From assembly GCA_030640395.1 (NCBI GenBank), contig DAOWJK010000056.1:1-11617 (forward strand): 11,617 bases of DNA, in the 5' to 3' direction. The notes under the pieces are model-generated. The model was not told where the DNA came from and did not search any database. It saw only the letters and a program-made list of their open reading frames with translations. Position 1 is the first letter of the stretch. The number at the start of each line of letters is the position of its first letter. Shown piece by piece: positions 1 through 7,394 of this stretch. Origin of the DNA: Nanobdellota archaeon (GTDB lineage: Archaea; Nanobdellota; Nanobdellia; Pacearchaeales; GW2011-AR1). A program made the position numbers and the translations under genes.

Positions 1-117
1 ATCATATTTTTTACTTTTTAAAATTTCCAAAACCACTCTTTCTGCCCCGCCCTTGCTTTTAATCCAGGGGAAAAAAAGAGCGATTTTTTTTTGTTTAGTC
101 AATTTAATTTTTTCCAT
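1..117 (-). CDS. Glycosyltransferase family 4, N-terminal fragment (runs off left edge)
   Basis: Only the first 39 codons are present. The start codon is the ATG complementary to 115-117 and the frame stays open to base 1. After a short basic leader (MEKIKLTKQKK), a hydrophobic strand IALFFPWI leads into KSKGGAERVVLEIL. This pattern, a first beta strand followed by a Gly-Gly-Ala-Glu-Arg loop and helix, is the hallmark of the N-terminal Rossmann domain of GT-B family 4 glycosyltransferases, where the GGAE loop lies at the acceptor/donor cleft. It follows AglB on the same strand after a 43-bp gap, so a role in assembling the lipid-linked glycan or another surface glycan is likely. The sugar and linkage cannot be told from this piece. 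A TATA-like element 21-32 bases upstream suggests it can be transcribed on its own. Confidence 0.8.
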   Translation of the reverse strand, partial: MEKIKLTKQKKIALFFPWIKSKGGAERVVLEILKSKKYD

Positions 118-137
118 AATTCTTGATTGAAATAGCC

Positions 138-149
138 TATTTTAAATTT
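138..149 (-). promoter_or_regulatory. TATA-like box for the family-4 glycosyltransferase
   Basis: On the minus strand this reads AAATTTAAAATA and lies about 21-32 bases before the ATG at 117. That is the distance expected for an archaeal promoter making a leaderless or nearly leaderless mRNA. There is no Shine-Dalgarno sequence before the start. Confidence 0.45.
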
Positions 150-160
150 GTGGTGCTGAC

Positions 161-2923
161 TTACGAGAACAAATCATCAAACTCAGCATACTCCCCAGAG
201 GACCTTGTAAACTCTTCACGAGCAATAATATCTTCCGGATAATCAACTTCCCATATTTTTATTGGTCCTCTAAAACCATTAAAGAAAACAAAATTCCCAA
301 AATTTATTCCTTGTGCTTTAAGGGTTTTGATAACTGAATCTGGCTCTGCATTTGCCAATTTTATAGTGGGATAATTTTCAAATACATTATCAAGAAGATA
401 TAATTGTGCAAATAAGCTTTTTGAAACTTTTGGTGAAAGATAAATCATTGCCCCGTATGGGTCCACATTAACCATTCCTTGTGTGTCTTGGTTTATTTTT
501 GGCAGCATGTATGCAATAGAATCAACTCCGCTGCCAAAATCAAAAATTCGTCCCTGAGAATAAATATATTTTATCGGGATTTTTATTTGTTGGTTGTTGT
601 AAATGAAAATCCCCTGCGGCTGTTCAAATGATATTGTCTGGAAATCTGTTGAACTTTTTATTACAATTCCCCCAATATATGCCTTGAAACTTGCCTGCCC
701 AATTTCATCAAACACTGGTCCGGGAATAAAGATATTCCTGCCCCCTTCTTCATAAACAATATCTTCATCAACAACTCCTCCAATATTATAAACCCTTGTG
801 ATTGTGTCTGCTGTTTCTGTTGTTTGTTTATTATCAACAACACCTGTTCCAATTACAGAAAAACTATCAAAATTTTCATCCCCGCCAATCTTGCTGTAAG
901 CAGGATATTTTCCTAAATCTGTCTGGTCAATTAACAGGTAATCAACTTCGTGCGCTTTCATAAAACTTAACGCAAATTCAGGTTTTGTTGTTGTCAAAAC
1001 ATATCTTGCAATCAAATGATCCCAAAAACTATTTCCATGCCCCCCGTCAGTAATGGTTGCTCTCTCCCCTAAATACTGAACCCAATAACCATAATCCCAC
1101 CAGTGAACAAAAGTGCCTGCTTCTTCAGTGTTATCTCTGACCCACGCCATTGCCTCTTGCCATTGAGCATTTGCAGAAGGTCCTGTATGTTGTGCTTGTA
1201 TTTTAGTTAAATTAAATGATGTGTTTAAACTATATGCTGAGCCAATTATTGCAAGAATAAATAATAAAATTAAAAACCCTCTTAAAAGTTCATCTTTACT
1301 TTTCTTAATGTAGCCTCCTATTCTGATAACAAAAAAACCTGCAGAAAGGCATGCAAAAGGAGCTATAAGGAAAAAAACTCTGGACGCGCTTCTGACAGCA
1401 ATAACTGAAATTAGCATCAATGAGGCAAGCAAAATTATCCGGGAATCTAATTTTATCTCGCTGTTAAGATAAATCTTTATACTGTAAATTAAAAAAATAA
1501 TAATCCCCAAAAGATAAAATCCCTTGCTTATAAAATTCTCTCCGTTTAGAATTGAAGCCTGGGAGTATCTGCTAAATAATATTCCGGAAATTAAAACAAC
1601 CCAGATAAATGAAAATAATATTTTATAACTTTTTTTAGAAATTTTTCTTCCCAACTCAATACCAATTAAAACTATTCCAAGAGAAGATAACCAAAATAAA
1701 AGTTTTCCTATTTGAGCAATCCAACCTGTTAAATATGGCTGGGCATTTTCAGCAACAGTCAATCCAATTCTTTCTGCTCCAAAAGGTTGCAATAATATAG
1801 ACCAAATACTTAAGATCAACCCAATAATGCTCCTCCCTGTCAAGCTAAGCATGATTATCCCGAGGGTGATTGCGCCGAGACTGCTAAAAAATATCCTGTA
1901 TTTTTTCAACCTCTGGTCTTTCAAATAACTTTTTGAAAGAGCATAATATAAAGAAAAATCAACAAGAACAAATCCAAAAACAAATGCTCCAATTATTCCT
2001 GAAGAACTTGTGAATCTTCCGATTATCGTAAGTATATTGTAATTAAATATCAACCCAAAAATAATTGTAAATATAACCCATGAAGTGTAAAATAGCAAAT
2101 ACTTATGCATTAATTTAAAATTTTCTTTATTTCTAAATTGTATTATCCAGACTAAGAAAAAACTAAGTGGAATAATCATAAAGACAAATTTAGCAACACC
2201 TCCCCAGCTTATGAGAGTGAACACTGTTAAAAAAGCAACACCTATTGAAAATAAAATTATCTTGAGCAGGTTTGTTTTTTCTTTTTCTAAATATTTTAGT
2301 GACAAGGCATAAACCAGCATAACAGAAAAAAACGCGAACATTCCCAAAGATTCATGGTCTGCAAATCCTGCCATTGTCCTGTAAAGGTATGCCGGGGTAA
2401 AAGCAAGAAACGCGCTGCTTAACAGTGCAATCCATTTGGAGTTTGTTATAACATAAGTTAGAAAAAAGAAAACAATCAATCCAAGCATAAAAAATATCAC
2501 AGGAGAAAGAACATCAATATACTGAATGCTGTAGTCCCCGAAAACATTTGAAACCTTGTGCAAAAAAACAACTGCTCTCGGTGTTAGTTCACTTGTAAAT
2601 CCCATTTCTAATAAAGGATATCTCATAACATCAACATCTGGCAAGATTCCCCCGCTTTCAACAATCGTTTCTGCGGTTCTTAAAAAATAAAACGGGTCCA
2701 AAGCCAGAGGAATATATTCTCCTGAAGTCTGGTCAATTAAAAGAGGAAGATTCTGGAACCTCATCCATGAACTAAAAATCAAGAGAGATAATAATAAAAC
2801 TATGATTACAATATTTATGATTTTCTTGTTTTGGATTATCCCAAAGAATTTTTCCTTAGTTTTTTTAACTAATTCTTTTCTGTTATAATTTTTATGCTCT
2901 ATTTTATTTTTTTCATCTTCCAT
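161..2923 (-). CDS. aglB: AglB/STT3-type oligosaccharyltransferase (N-glycosylation)
   Basis: This membrane enzyme moves a preassembled glycan from a dolichol-type lipid carrier to Asn in N-X-S/T sites of exported proteins. The 920-residue chain has the archaeal AglB layout: a cytoplasmic basic N-terminus (1-35), about a dozen or more hydrophobic helices (36-560) and an outside-facing globular domain (about 570-920). Recognisable motifs are the first acidic metal-binding site (ALDPFYF, D76), the second one in AGFADHE (187-191), the TIxE-like TVAE in the large external loop (389-392), and the acceptor-binding WWDYG (608-612). D669-LG-K672 (DLGKYPAY) sits where the DxxK of the DK motif is expected, though the terminal Met/Ile is replaced. 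It ends with TAA and looks complete. It lies downstream of the GlcNAc-1-phosphate transferase, whose product it would ultimately use. The ATG at 2923 precedes a basic leader and is well placed. Confidence 0.93.
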   Translation of the reverse strand: MEDEKNKIEHKNYNRKELVKKTKEKFFGIIQNKKIINIVIIVLLLSLLIFSSWMRFQNLPLLIDQTSGEYIPLALDPFYFLRTAETIVESGGILPDVDVMRYPLLEMGFTSELTPRAVVFLHKVSNVFGDYSIQYIDVLSPVIFFMLGLIVFFFLTYVITNSKWIALLSSAFLAFTPAYLYRTMAGFADHESLGMFAFFSVMLVYALSLKYLEKEKTNLLKIILFSIGVAFLTVFTLISWGGVAKFVFMIIPLSFFLVWIIQFRNKENFKLMHKYLLFYTSWVIFTIIFGLIFNYNILTIIGRFTSSSGIIGAFVFGFVLVDFSLYYALSKSYLKDQRLKKYRIFFSSLGAITLGIIMLSLTGRSIIGLILSIWSILLQPFGAERIGLTVAENAQPYLTGWIAQIGKLLFWLSSLGIVLIGIELGRKISKKSYKILFSFIWVVLISGILFSRYSQASILNGENFISKGFYLLGIIIFLIYSIKIYLNSEIKLDSRIILLASLMLISVIAVRSASRVFFLIAPFACLSAGFFVIRIGGYIKKSKDELLRGFLILLFILAIIGSAYSLNTSFNLTKIQAQHTGPSANAQWQEAMAWVRDNTEEAGTFVHWWDYGYWVQYLGERATITDGGHGNSFWDHLIARYVLTTTKPEFALSFMKAHEVDYLLIDQTDLGKYPAYSKIGGDENFDSFSVIGTGVVDNKQTTETADTITRVYNIGGVVDEDIVYEEGGRNIFIPGPVFDEIGQASFKAYIGGIVIKSSTDFQTISFEQPQGIFIYNNQQIKIPIKYIYSQGRIFDFGSGVDSIAYMLPKINQDTQGMVNVDPYGAMIYLSPKVSKSLFAQLYLLDNVFENYPTIKLANAEPDSVIKTLKAQGINFGNFVFFNGFRGPIKIWEVDYPEDIIAREEFTRSSGEYAEFDDLFS

Positions 2924-2960
2924 CGTGTTATCTTTGCGTCAGCAAAAATGACGCCACAAG

Positions 2961-2977
2961 AGTAAATAAAGTTTACT
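2961..2977. repeat. Short inverted repeat upstream of aglB
   Basis: AGTAAA (2961-2966) and TTTACT (2972-2977) form perfect 6-bp arms around a 5-bp centre. It sits between a minus-strand AT-rich box (AATTTAAAAA, 2983-2992) and the aglB start at 2923. It could be an operator or chance in AT-rich DNA. No TATA-like box is seen at the usual -25 position for aglB, so the gene may have a leader of about 30-40 bases from the 2983-2992 box, or be read through from upstream genes. Confidence 0.25.
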
Positions 2978-3015
2978 TTTGTCTTTTTAAATTCAAATAC
3001 TTTCTCTTTAAAAGT

Positions 3016-3195
3016 TTATTTAATAAACAGCAAAAACCCAATCACAATTACCACTATCTGAAATCCATTAATTAACCACACAACTTCTTTCTCCTGCACT
3101 TTTTTGCTTGGCTTTATTTTCTTTAAAATATAAATCGCTAAATGCTCTAATCCGTAGATTTTTTTATAAGGCAAATCAATACTCCCATCTTCATT
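3016..3195 (-). pseudogene. Severed C-terminal part of the GlcNAc-1-phosphate transferase (in frame after a TAA)
   Basis: Directly after the TAA at 3198-3196, and in the same frame, 59 sense codons follow before the next TAA at 3018-3016. They start NEDGSIDLPYKKIYGLEHLA and end with a hydrophobic helix (VVWLINGFQIVVIVIG) typical of a last membrane segment. Archaeal members of this family usually continue, after a Lys-Lys-Gln-Ser-Phe-Gly/Ala-Lys-like stretch, with an EDG-containing loop and a helix of this kind, so I read this as the true C-terminus. With it the protein would have 328 codon positions. No ATG occurs in this stretch, so independent translation is unlikely. The out-of-frame ATG at 3194 meets a stop after 14 codons. 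The cause may be a nonsense mutation, a base-call error or readthrough. Confidence 0.75.
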
Positions 3196-4002
3196 TTATT
3201 TTGCAAAACTTTGCTTTTTCAATCTACCTCTAAGCTTCAAACTAACTTCCATTAAATAAGGGATAAAAAAGAAAATTGCAATTTTTTCAATATTCCCTAA
3301 AATAGCCATGCATGCAATTAACGCCCCGACAGAATAAGTTAGAACATCTCCTGGAAAAACCCTGGCAGGGTGCTTGTTAAAAATATAAAATGCAAATAGC
3401 GACGCAACCATGCACATTCCAATAACACTTAGCCAGCTGTTTCCTGTAAGATATGTCACAATAGATAAGGCAGACAAGATTATTATTCCCTGCCCTGCTT
3501 CAAGCCCGTTGTAGCCCGCCAAAAAATTAAATGTTGTTGTTGCACCTAAAATTCCTATTGGAATTAAAACTAAAGGGTAAAATAATCCAAAATTAATTCC
3601 CATCATTGTAGACTCCCCAGCGTTAATCACCATAAGAGGGATTGCTGAAAATACAATCAGGATTATTCTTGACCTTCTTGATAATCCTTTTTTCCAGCCA
3701 AAAAAATCATCCATAATCCCAACTAATGACGCAAGAAGTATGACACATAATATTGCAAAAATATTTTCAAATATACCTTTTTCTCCAAGATAAAATGTTT
3801 TTGTTCCTATGTAAACTAATACTCCAAGAACAAAACCAAAGATAACCATTATCCCCCCGGATTCCGCAATTTTTTTGCTGCTTGTTTTATGCTTGTCAAT
3901 TCCTTCTAATCCATATTCTTTAGCTTTTCTTATCCAGAAAGGCATTGCCAAAAAAGTGCAGAAAAAACTAATTGAGATTGCTACAAATAATATCGGATTC
4001 AT
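3196..4002 (-). CDS. GPT/Alg7-like UDP-GlcNAc:dolichyl-phosphate GlcNAc-1-phosphate transferase, cut short by a TAA
   Basis: Members of this polyprenyl-phosphate N-acetylhexosamine-1-phosphate transferase family catalyse the membrane step that puts a HexNAc-1-phosphate on the lipid carrier, starting N-glycan assembly. The 268 residues contain about eight or nine hydrophobic helices and the family's cytoplasmic catalytic loops: GIDKHKT...ESGG (34-50), the acidic pair in GIMDDFFGW (D98, D99), NFLAGYNGLEAGQG (159-172), which matches the eukaryotic Alg7 form rather than bacterial MraY/WecA, and KHPARVFPGD (210-219). The catalytic core is whole, but the frame stops with TAA after RLKKQSFAK and resumes with a plausible last loop and helix down to 3016. 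The ATG at 4002 follows the SpoIIM-family stop by 30 bp and lacks a Shine-Dalgarno site but has a TATA-like box at -19 to -30. The exact sugar is inferred from family membership. Confidence 0.88.
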   Translation of the reverse strand: MNPILFVAISISFFCTFLAMPFWIRKAKEYGLEGIDKHKTSSKKIAESGGIMVIFGFVLGVLVYIGTKTFYLGEKGIFENIFAILCVILLASLVGIMDDFFGWKKGLSRRSRIILIVFSAIPLMVINAGESTMMGINFGLFYPLVLIPIGILGATTTFNFLAGYNGLEAGQGIIILSALSIVTYLTGNSWLSVIGMCMVASLFAFYIFNKHPARVFPGDVLTYSVGALIACMAILGNIEKIAIFFFIPYLMEVSLKLRGRLKKQSFAK

Positions 4003-4020
4003 AAAATTTAATACAATTAG

Positions 4021-4032
4021 ATATTTTTAAAT
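4021..4032 (-). promoter_or_regulatory. TATA-like box for the GlcNAc-1-phosphate transferase
   Basis: The minus strand reads ATTTAAAAATAT, 19-30 bases before the ATG at 4002 and just behind the stop of the upstream SpoIIM-family gene. The spacing fits a leaderless archaeal promoter, so the gene may be transcribed separately as well as with its upstream neighbour. Confidence 0.45.
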
Positions 4033-4893
4033 TTATCCAAATAAAATAGGAGTAAAATAAACTTCAACTGCTGCGGCAACAACCAGAATCATTATGGCTA
4101 TGAAAAGCAGGATAACAACATTTTCCACTACTCTCAGGAATCTCTGGTTCCTTATGCCGTTCCTGATTACCCCGACCCCAAACATTCCTCCTGCCAGGGC
4201 TGTGATAAAATAGGCTGCTATTTCAGGAAACCCATGAATCATGTATCTTGCTAGGCCTATTGGGATTCCACTCAGGCTTTGCTTTGTAAATATTCCAATT
4301 GCTCCTGCAATCACGCTCGCGTTCCATGCAAGCACAAAAATCGCCCCTGCCCCAAAAACCAAAGAAAAGAGCAAAGTAAAAAGCATGACAAACGCGTTGT
4401 TTTCAATGATTGACATAAACCTTGAAAATCCTTTTATTGCTGCCCCGGTTACTGGTGTTTGGTCAAGTGCATATTTTTTAACACAATCCTCAATATTCCC
4501 CGGGCTGTTTATCACGCAGTAAGTTTCTATCTGCGCATTGAACAGATTTGCATCTCCGAGAGCAATGTTCCAGAAAGAAAACGCGACAATAAATCCAAGA
4601 AACAGCCACATGAAAGCGTAGATAGCGTCGCTGTGAATTTTCCAGACACTAAAAAAACCCTCTACCTGCTCGTCTTCTATTGTTTCCTGCTTTATCAGGA
4701 AATACATGAACGGCAAAGAGAACATCACGCAGAATGTGACAACAATCATTCCCGCATACTCATACAAAACAGGGTCGCCTGAGAAAAGAAACTTGACACC
4801 CAGAATAGAAACAGACGCATACAATAAACCCACCAAAAGCATTTTTACCGCGCCCCTTTCAATTTTTTTTGGATTGATAATTGATTCCAGCAT
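4033..4893 (-). CDS. SpoIIM-family (DUF95) multi-pass membrane protein
   Basis: The 286 residues contain about six hydrophobic helices (roughly 18-37, 47-67, 90-111, 165-195, 222-243, 256-280). The region from 190 to 245, with NASVIAGAIG, then ARYMIHGFPEIAAYFI and a Gly-rich GMFGVGVIRNG, is the conserved core of the stage II sporulation protein M family. That family is widespread in archaea, which do not sporulate; in bacteria SpoIIM is part of the engulfment machinery. The archaeal function is unknown, and a role in envelope or membrane biology is only inferred. An external loop between helices three and four carries two Cys (126, 137) that might pair. It is the first gene of the minus-strand block and diverges from the isomerase gene. 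It appears somewhat richer in G+C than its neighbours. The ATG at 4893 follows a TATA-like box at -17 to -30. Confidence 0.85.
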   Translation of the reverse strand: MLESIINPKKIERGAVKMLLVGLLYASVSILGVKFLFSGDPVLYEYAGMIVVTFCVMFSLPFMYFLIKQETIEDEQVEGFFSVWKIHSDAIYAFMWLFLGFIVAFSFWNIALGDANLFNAQIETYCVINSPGNIEDCVKKYALDQTPVTGAAIKGFSRFMSIIENNAFVMLFTLLFSLVFGAGAIFVLAWNASVIAGAIGIFTKQSLSGIPIGLARYMIHGFPEIAAYFITALAGGMFGVGVIRNGIRNQRFLRVVENVVILLFIAIMILVVAAAVEVYFTPILFG

Positions 4894-4909
4894 ATAATTA
4901 ATAAAAAAG

Positions 4910-4923
4910 TATAATTTTTAAAC
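4910..4923. promoter_or_regulatory. Shared divergent TATA element (SpoIIM-family gene / isomerase gene)
   Basis: TATAATTTTTAAAC on the plus strand reads GTTTAAAAATTATA on the minus strand, so a TATA-like box can be read both ways. It lies 26-39 bases before the plus-strand ATG at 4949 and 17-30 bases before the minus-strand ATG at 4893, within a 55-bp gap. Both distances fit archaeal TBP-TFB promoters with very short or no leaders. Overlapping promoters would make the two genes compete for initiation. Confidence 0.5.
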
Positions 4924-4948
4924 TTTCGTGAATTCATTAACTTAGAAA

Positions 4949-5740
4949 ATGAGTAACAAAAAAGTGTTTAAAAAAATTGTAAAAGATATTCAGGACGTGA
5001 AAATTCAGGGAGCAAAAGAAATTGCGAAAAAAGCTGTTTATGCTTATTCTCTGATTCCGACAGAAAAGTCAAGGAAAAAACTTTTGAGTTTAAGACCAAC
5101 AGAGCCTTTATTGAGAAATGTCTTGGATAAAAAATCTTATCAGGAAGTTTTAGAACACTTTGACTTTGTCCAGGAGAAGATTAATAAAAATATTTTGAAG
5201 TTAATTAAGCCAAATGACGTGATTTTCACACACTGCCATTCGTCGACAGTTGTTGATGCTTTAATTTTTGCGAAAAAAAATAAAAAGAAATTTGAAGTTT
5301 ATAATACAGAGACAAGACCTTTATTTCAGGGAAGGAAAACTTTCAGGGAATTAAGTAAGGCAAAAATAAAAGTCACGATGTTTGTTGATTCTGCTGCAAG
5401 AATTGCAATGCTGAAAAAACAGGGAACTAAGAAAGTTGACAAGGTTTTTTTAGGAGCAGATGCTTTGCAAAAACATGGTGTTGTTAACAAAGTCGGAAGC
5501 GCTATGTTTGCCAGAATTGCATTTGAGAATAAAATCCCTGTTTATATTTTGGCTGACTCCTGGAAATATTCTTCTAAAAAAATAGAATTAGAAAAAAGAG
5601 GATTTAGAGAAATTTGGAAAAAGTTTAGGGGAATTCAAAATCCTGCTTTTGAATTTGTGGAGAAGAAATATATTACGGGGATTGTTACAGAAAAAGGAGT
5701 GGAGAAGTATTGGGAGTTTTTGAAGAGAGTTAAAGTTTAA
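4949..5740 (+). CDS. Ribose-1,5-bisphosphate isomerase / eIF2B-related family protein
   Basis: The family includes archaeal ribose-1,5-bisphosphate isomerase, which turns ribose 1,5-bisphosphate into ribulose 1,5-bisphosphate in the AMP pathway that feeds type III RubisCO, along with methylthioribose-1-phosphate isomerase and eIF2B regulatory subunits. A helical N-terminal half (1-85) precedes a Rossmann-like half. The residues expected for catalysis are present: Cys96 in FTHCHSST and Asp171 in FLGADAL. Phosphate- and substrate-binding signatures NTETRPLFQG (119-128) and NKVGS (180-184) are also intact, which favours an active isomerase over a purely regulatory subunit. At 263 residues it is shorter than the roughly 320 of the characterised Thermococcus enzyme, with the loss mainly at the N-terminus. 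No AMP phosphorylase or RubisCO gene is nearby, so the pathway is inferred. It ends with TAA and is followed by a T-rich stretch. Confidence 0.82.
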   Translation: MSNKKVFKKIVKDIQDVKIQGAKEIAKKAVYAYSLIPTEKSRKKLLSLRPTEPLLRNVLDKKSYQEVLEHFDFVQEKINKNILKLIKPNDVIFTHCHSSTVVDALIFAKKNKKKFEVYNTETRPLFQGRKTFRELSKAKIKVTMFVDSAARIAMLKKQGTKKVDKVFLGADALQKHGVVNKVGSAMFARIAFENKIPVYILADSWKYSSKKIELEKRGFREIWKKFRGIQNPAFEFVEKKYITGIVTEKGVEKYWEFLKRVKV

Positions 5741-5741
5741 A

Positions 5742-5755
5742 TCTCTATTTTTCTT
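5742..5755 (+). terminator. T-rich tract after the isomerase gene
   Basis: TCTCTATTTTTCTT follows the isomerase stop directly, without a strong hairpin. Archaeal RNA polymerase commonly stops at such T-rich tracts, so this is a plausible transcript end in the 87-bp gap before recQ. The call rests on base composition only. Confidence 0.3.
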
Positions 5756-5795
5756 AAAATGAAATTAACATAAGTGTCATACTAAACAGGGTTAA

Positions 5796-5805
5796 GATTT
5801 TAAAG
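5796..5805 (+). promoter_or_regulatory. TATA-like box for recQ
   Basis: GATTTTAAAG lies 23-32 bases before the recQ ATG at 5828, in the position expected for an archaeal promoter with a leaderless or very short-leader transcript. No Shine-Dalgarno sequence is visible. Confidence 0.4.
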
Positions 5806-5827
5806 CCAAAAATATTTCAGAGATAAA

Positions 5828-7345
5828 ATGAAGACACTATTAAAAAAATATTTTGGCTACGACGAATTCAGACCAATGCAGGAAGACATAATAAATCACA
5901 TTCTTCAGAAAAAAGATGCCTTTGTTCTTATGCCGACTGGCGGGGGAAAATCTCTTTGCTATCAACTCCCTGCACTAAAACTCGACGGGCTCACAATTGT
6001 TATTTCTCCTCTTATTTCTCTTATGAAAGACCAGGTGGATAATTTAAAAGCAAACGGAATTAATGCCGAGTATATTAATTCCTCACTTTCATTCAAAGAA
6101 ATTATTGATATTCAGAAAAAAATAAAAAAGAAAGAAACAAAAATTCTTTACATCGCCCCTGAAAGATTAGCCTCGGAAGAATTTAAATTATTTTTAGCAA
6201 CCCTGCAGATAAATTTAATTGCCATTGACGAAGCCCATTGTATTTCTGAGTGGGGTCATGATTTTCGGCAGGACTACAGAAATTTAAAATTCCTGAAAAT
6301 AATTTTTCCAAATGTCCCGATAATTGCTTTGACAGCAACAGCAACAAAAAAAGTAAAAGAAGATATCTTAAAACAATTATCTTTGAATAATCCAAAAATA
6401 TTCACCTTGAGTTTTAACAGAAAAAATCTCAATTTAATTGTTATGGAAAAAAAGAAAACATTTAATAAAATTCTGGAAATACTAAAAAAATATAAAAAAG
6501 AGTCTGTGATTATTTATTGTTTTTCCCGCAAGGATTGTGAAAAAATTGCCCAAAAATTAAGAGAAAACAGATTTAATGCTCTTCCATATCATGCAGGGCT
6601 CAGCAATGAAATAAGGAAACATAATCAGGAATTATTTATCAAAGACAAAGCAAACATCATCGTGGCGACAATTGCATTTGGGATGGGAATTGACAAGCCA
6701 GATGTTCGTTTGATTGTCCACCACACATTTCCAAAAACAATTGAAGGTTATTATCAGGAAATTGGAAGAGCTGGGCGTGACGGGCTTTCAAGCGACTGCG
6801 TTTTATTTTATTCAAAAGGAGACAGAAGAAAACATGAATTTTTTATTAACCAACTCACAGACGCATTTTCCCAAAATAATGAAAGAAATAAATTAAGAAA
6901 GGTAATGGATTATTGTGAATCTGCTTTTTGCAGAAGAAAATATATTTTGGAATATTTTGGCGAAAACTTTTCAGAGGAGAATTGCAGTGGCTGTGATATT
7001 TGTCTGGAACTTCCTGAAATAAAACAAAGTATTCTGGATTATGAAACAGATTTCAAAAGAGAAAGAAAAATCTTAGATTACAATAAAAATCTGTTTGAGA
7101 AACTGCGAATTTTAAGAAGACAAATTGCCGACGAGAGAAGCGTTCCGCCTTTTGTTATTTTTGGAGATGTTTCTTTAAGAGAAATGGCGTATTATCTGCC
7201 AGACAATAAAGACGAATTGCTAAATATTAAAGGGGTTGGAGAACAGAAATTAAAAGATTTTGGAGAATTGTTTTTGGGAATAATTAAGGATTATGTGGAA
7301 GAAAATAATATTAACAGAAAAATGCTGCAGAGATTTTTGGGGTGA
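5828..7345 (+). CDS. recQ: RecQ-family 3'-5' DNA helicase
   Basis: RecQ is an ATP-driven superfamily 2 helicase that unwinds forks, D-loops and recombination intermediates. The 505 residues show a near-complete motif set: FRPMQ motif 0 (14-18), Walker A MPTGGGKS (35-42), DEAH with the aromatic-rich loop (IDEAHCISEWGHDFRQDY, 133-150), TATAT motif III (169-173), FGMGIDKPDVR motif V (284-294) and QEIGRAGRDG motif VI (310-319). A RecQ zinc-binding subdomain follows, with Cys368, Cys386, Cys389 and Cys392. A C-terminal HRDC domain covers about 420-495 (LFEKLRILRRQIA ... LLNIKGVGEQKLKDFG). Only about 28 residues separate the zinc site from HRDC, so the winged-helix half of the usual RQC region seems absent; E. 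coli RecQ has about 609 residues. The protein looks bacterial-type. It is followed 49 bp later by radC on the same strand, suggesting a repair pair. Confidence 0.93.
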   Translation: MKTLLKKYFGYDEFRPMQEDIINHILQKKDAFVLMPTGGGKSLCYQLPALKLDGLTIVISPLISLMKDQVDNLKANGINAEYINSSLSFKEIIDIQKKIKKKETKILYIAPERLASEEFKLFLATLQINLIAIDEAHCISEWGHDFRQDYRNLKFLKIIFPNVPIIALTATATKKVKEDILKQLSLNNPKIFTLSFNRKNLNLIVMEKKKTFNKILEILKKYKKESVIIYCFSRKDCEKIAQKLRENRFNALPYHAGLSNEIRKHNQELFIKDKANIIVATIAFGMGIDKPDVRLIVHHTFPKTIEGYYQEIGRAGRDGLSSDCVLFYSKGDRRKHEFFINQLTDAFSQNNERNKLRKVMDYCESAFCRRKYILEYFGENFSEENCSGCDICLELPEIKQSILDYETDFKRERKILDYNKNLFEKLRILRRQIADERSVPPFVIFGDVSLREMAYYLPDNKDELLNIKGVGEQKLKDFGELFLGIIKDYVEENNINRKMLQRFLG

Positions 7346-7363
7346 ATTTTGGGTTTTGAGGAA

Positions 7364-7372
7364 AGTTTAAAT
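7364..7372 (+). promoter_or_regulatory. TATA-like box for radC
   Basis: AGTTTAAAT lies 23-31 bases before the radC ATG at 7395, inside the 49-bp recQ-radC gap. The position fits an archaeal leaderless promoter, so radC may have its own transcript besides readthrough from recQ. Confidence 0.4.
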
Positions 7373-7394
7373 CCCCTTCCTTCTTATAATACAA

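Noticed and set aside
661..852. A 63-codon minus-strand frame inside aglB
   Set aside because: It overlaps aglB in another frame and its Gln-rich product reflects the codon pattern of the main gene.
3153..3194. A separate small minus-strand gene starting at the ATG at 3194, just after the transferase stop
   Set aside because: This frame hits a stop after 14 codons. The conserved-looking sequence lies in the transferase frame, which has no ATG after the TAA, so a severed C-terminus is the better reading.
3196..3198. Programmed recoding of the TAA, as with pyrrolysine or selenocysteine
   Set aside because: Pyrrolysine uses TAG and selenocysteine uses TGA. No recoding of TAA is known in archaea, and several neighbouring genes end normally with TAA. 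Mutation, error or simple readthrough is more likely.
4241..4897. Plus-strand open frames antisense to the SpoIIM-family gene
   Set aside because: Their products are low in recognisable structure and overlap a clear membrane protein gene in the other strand. They are shadow frames.
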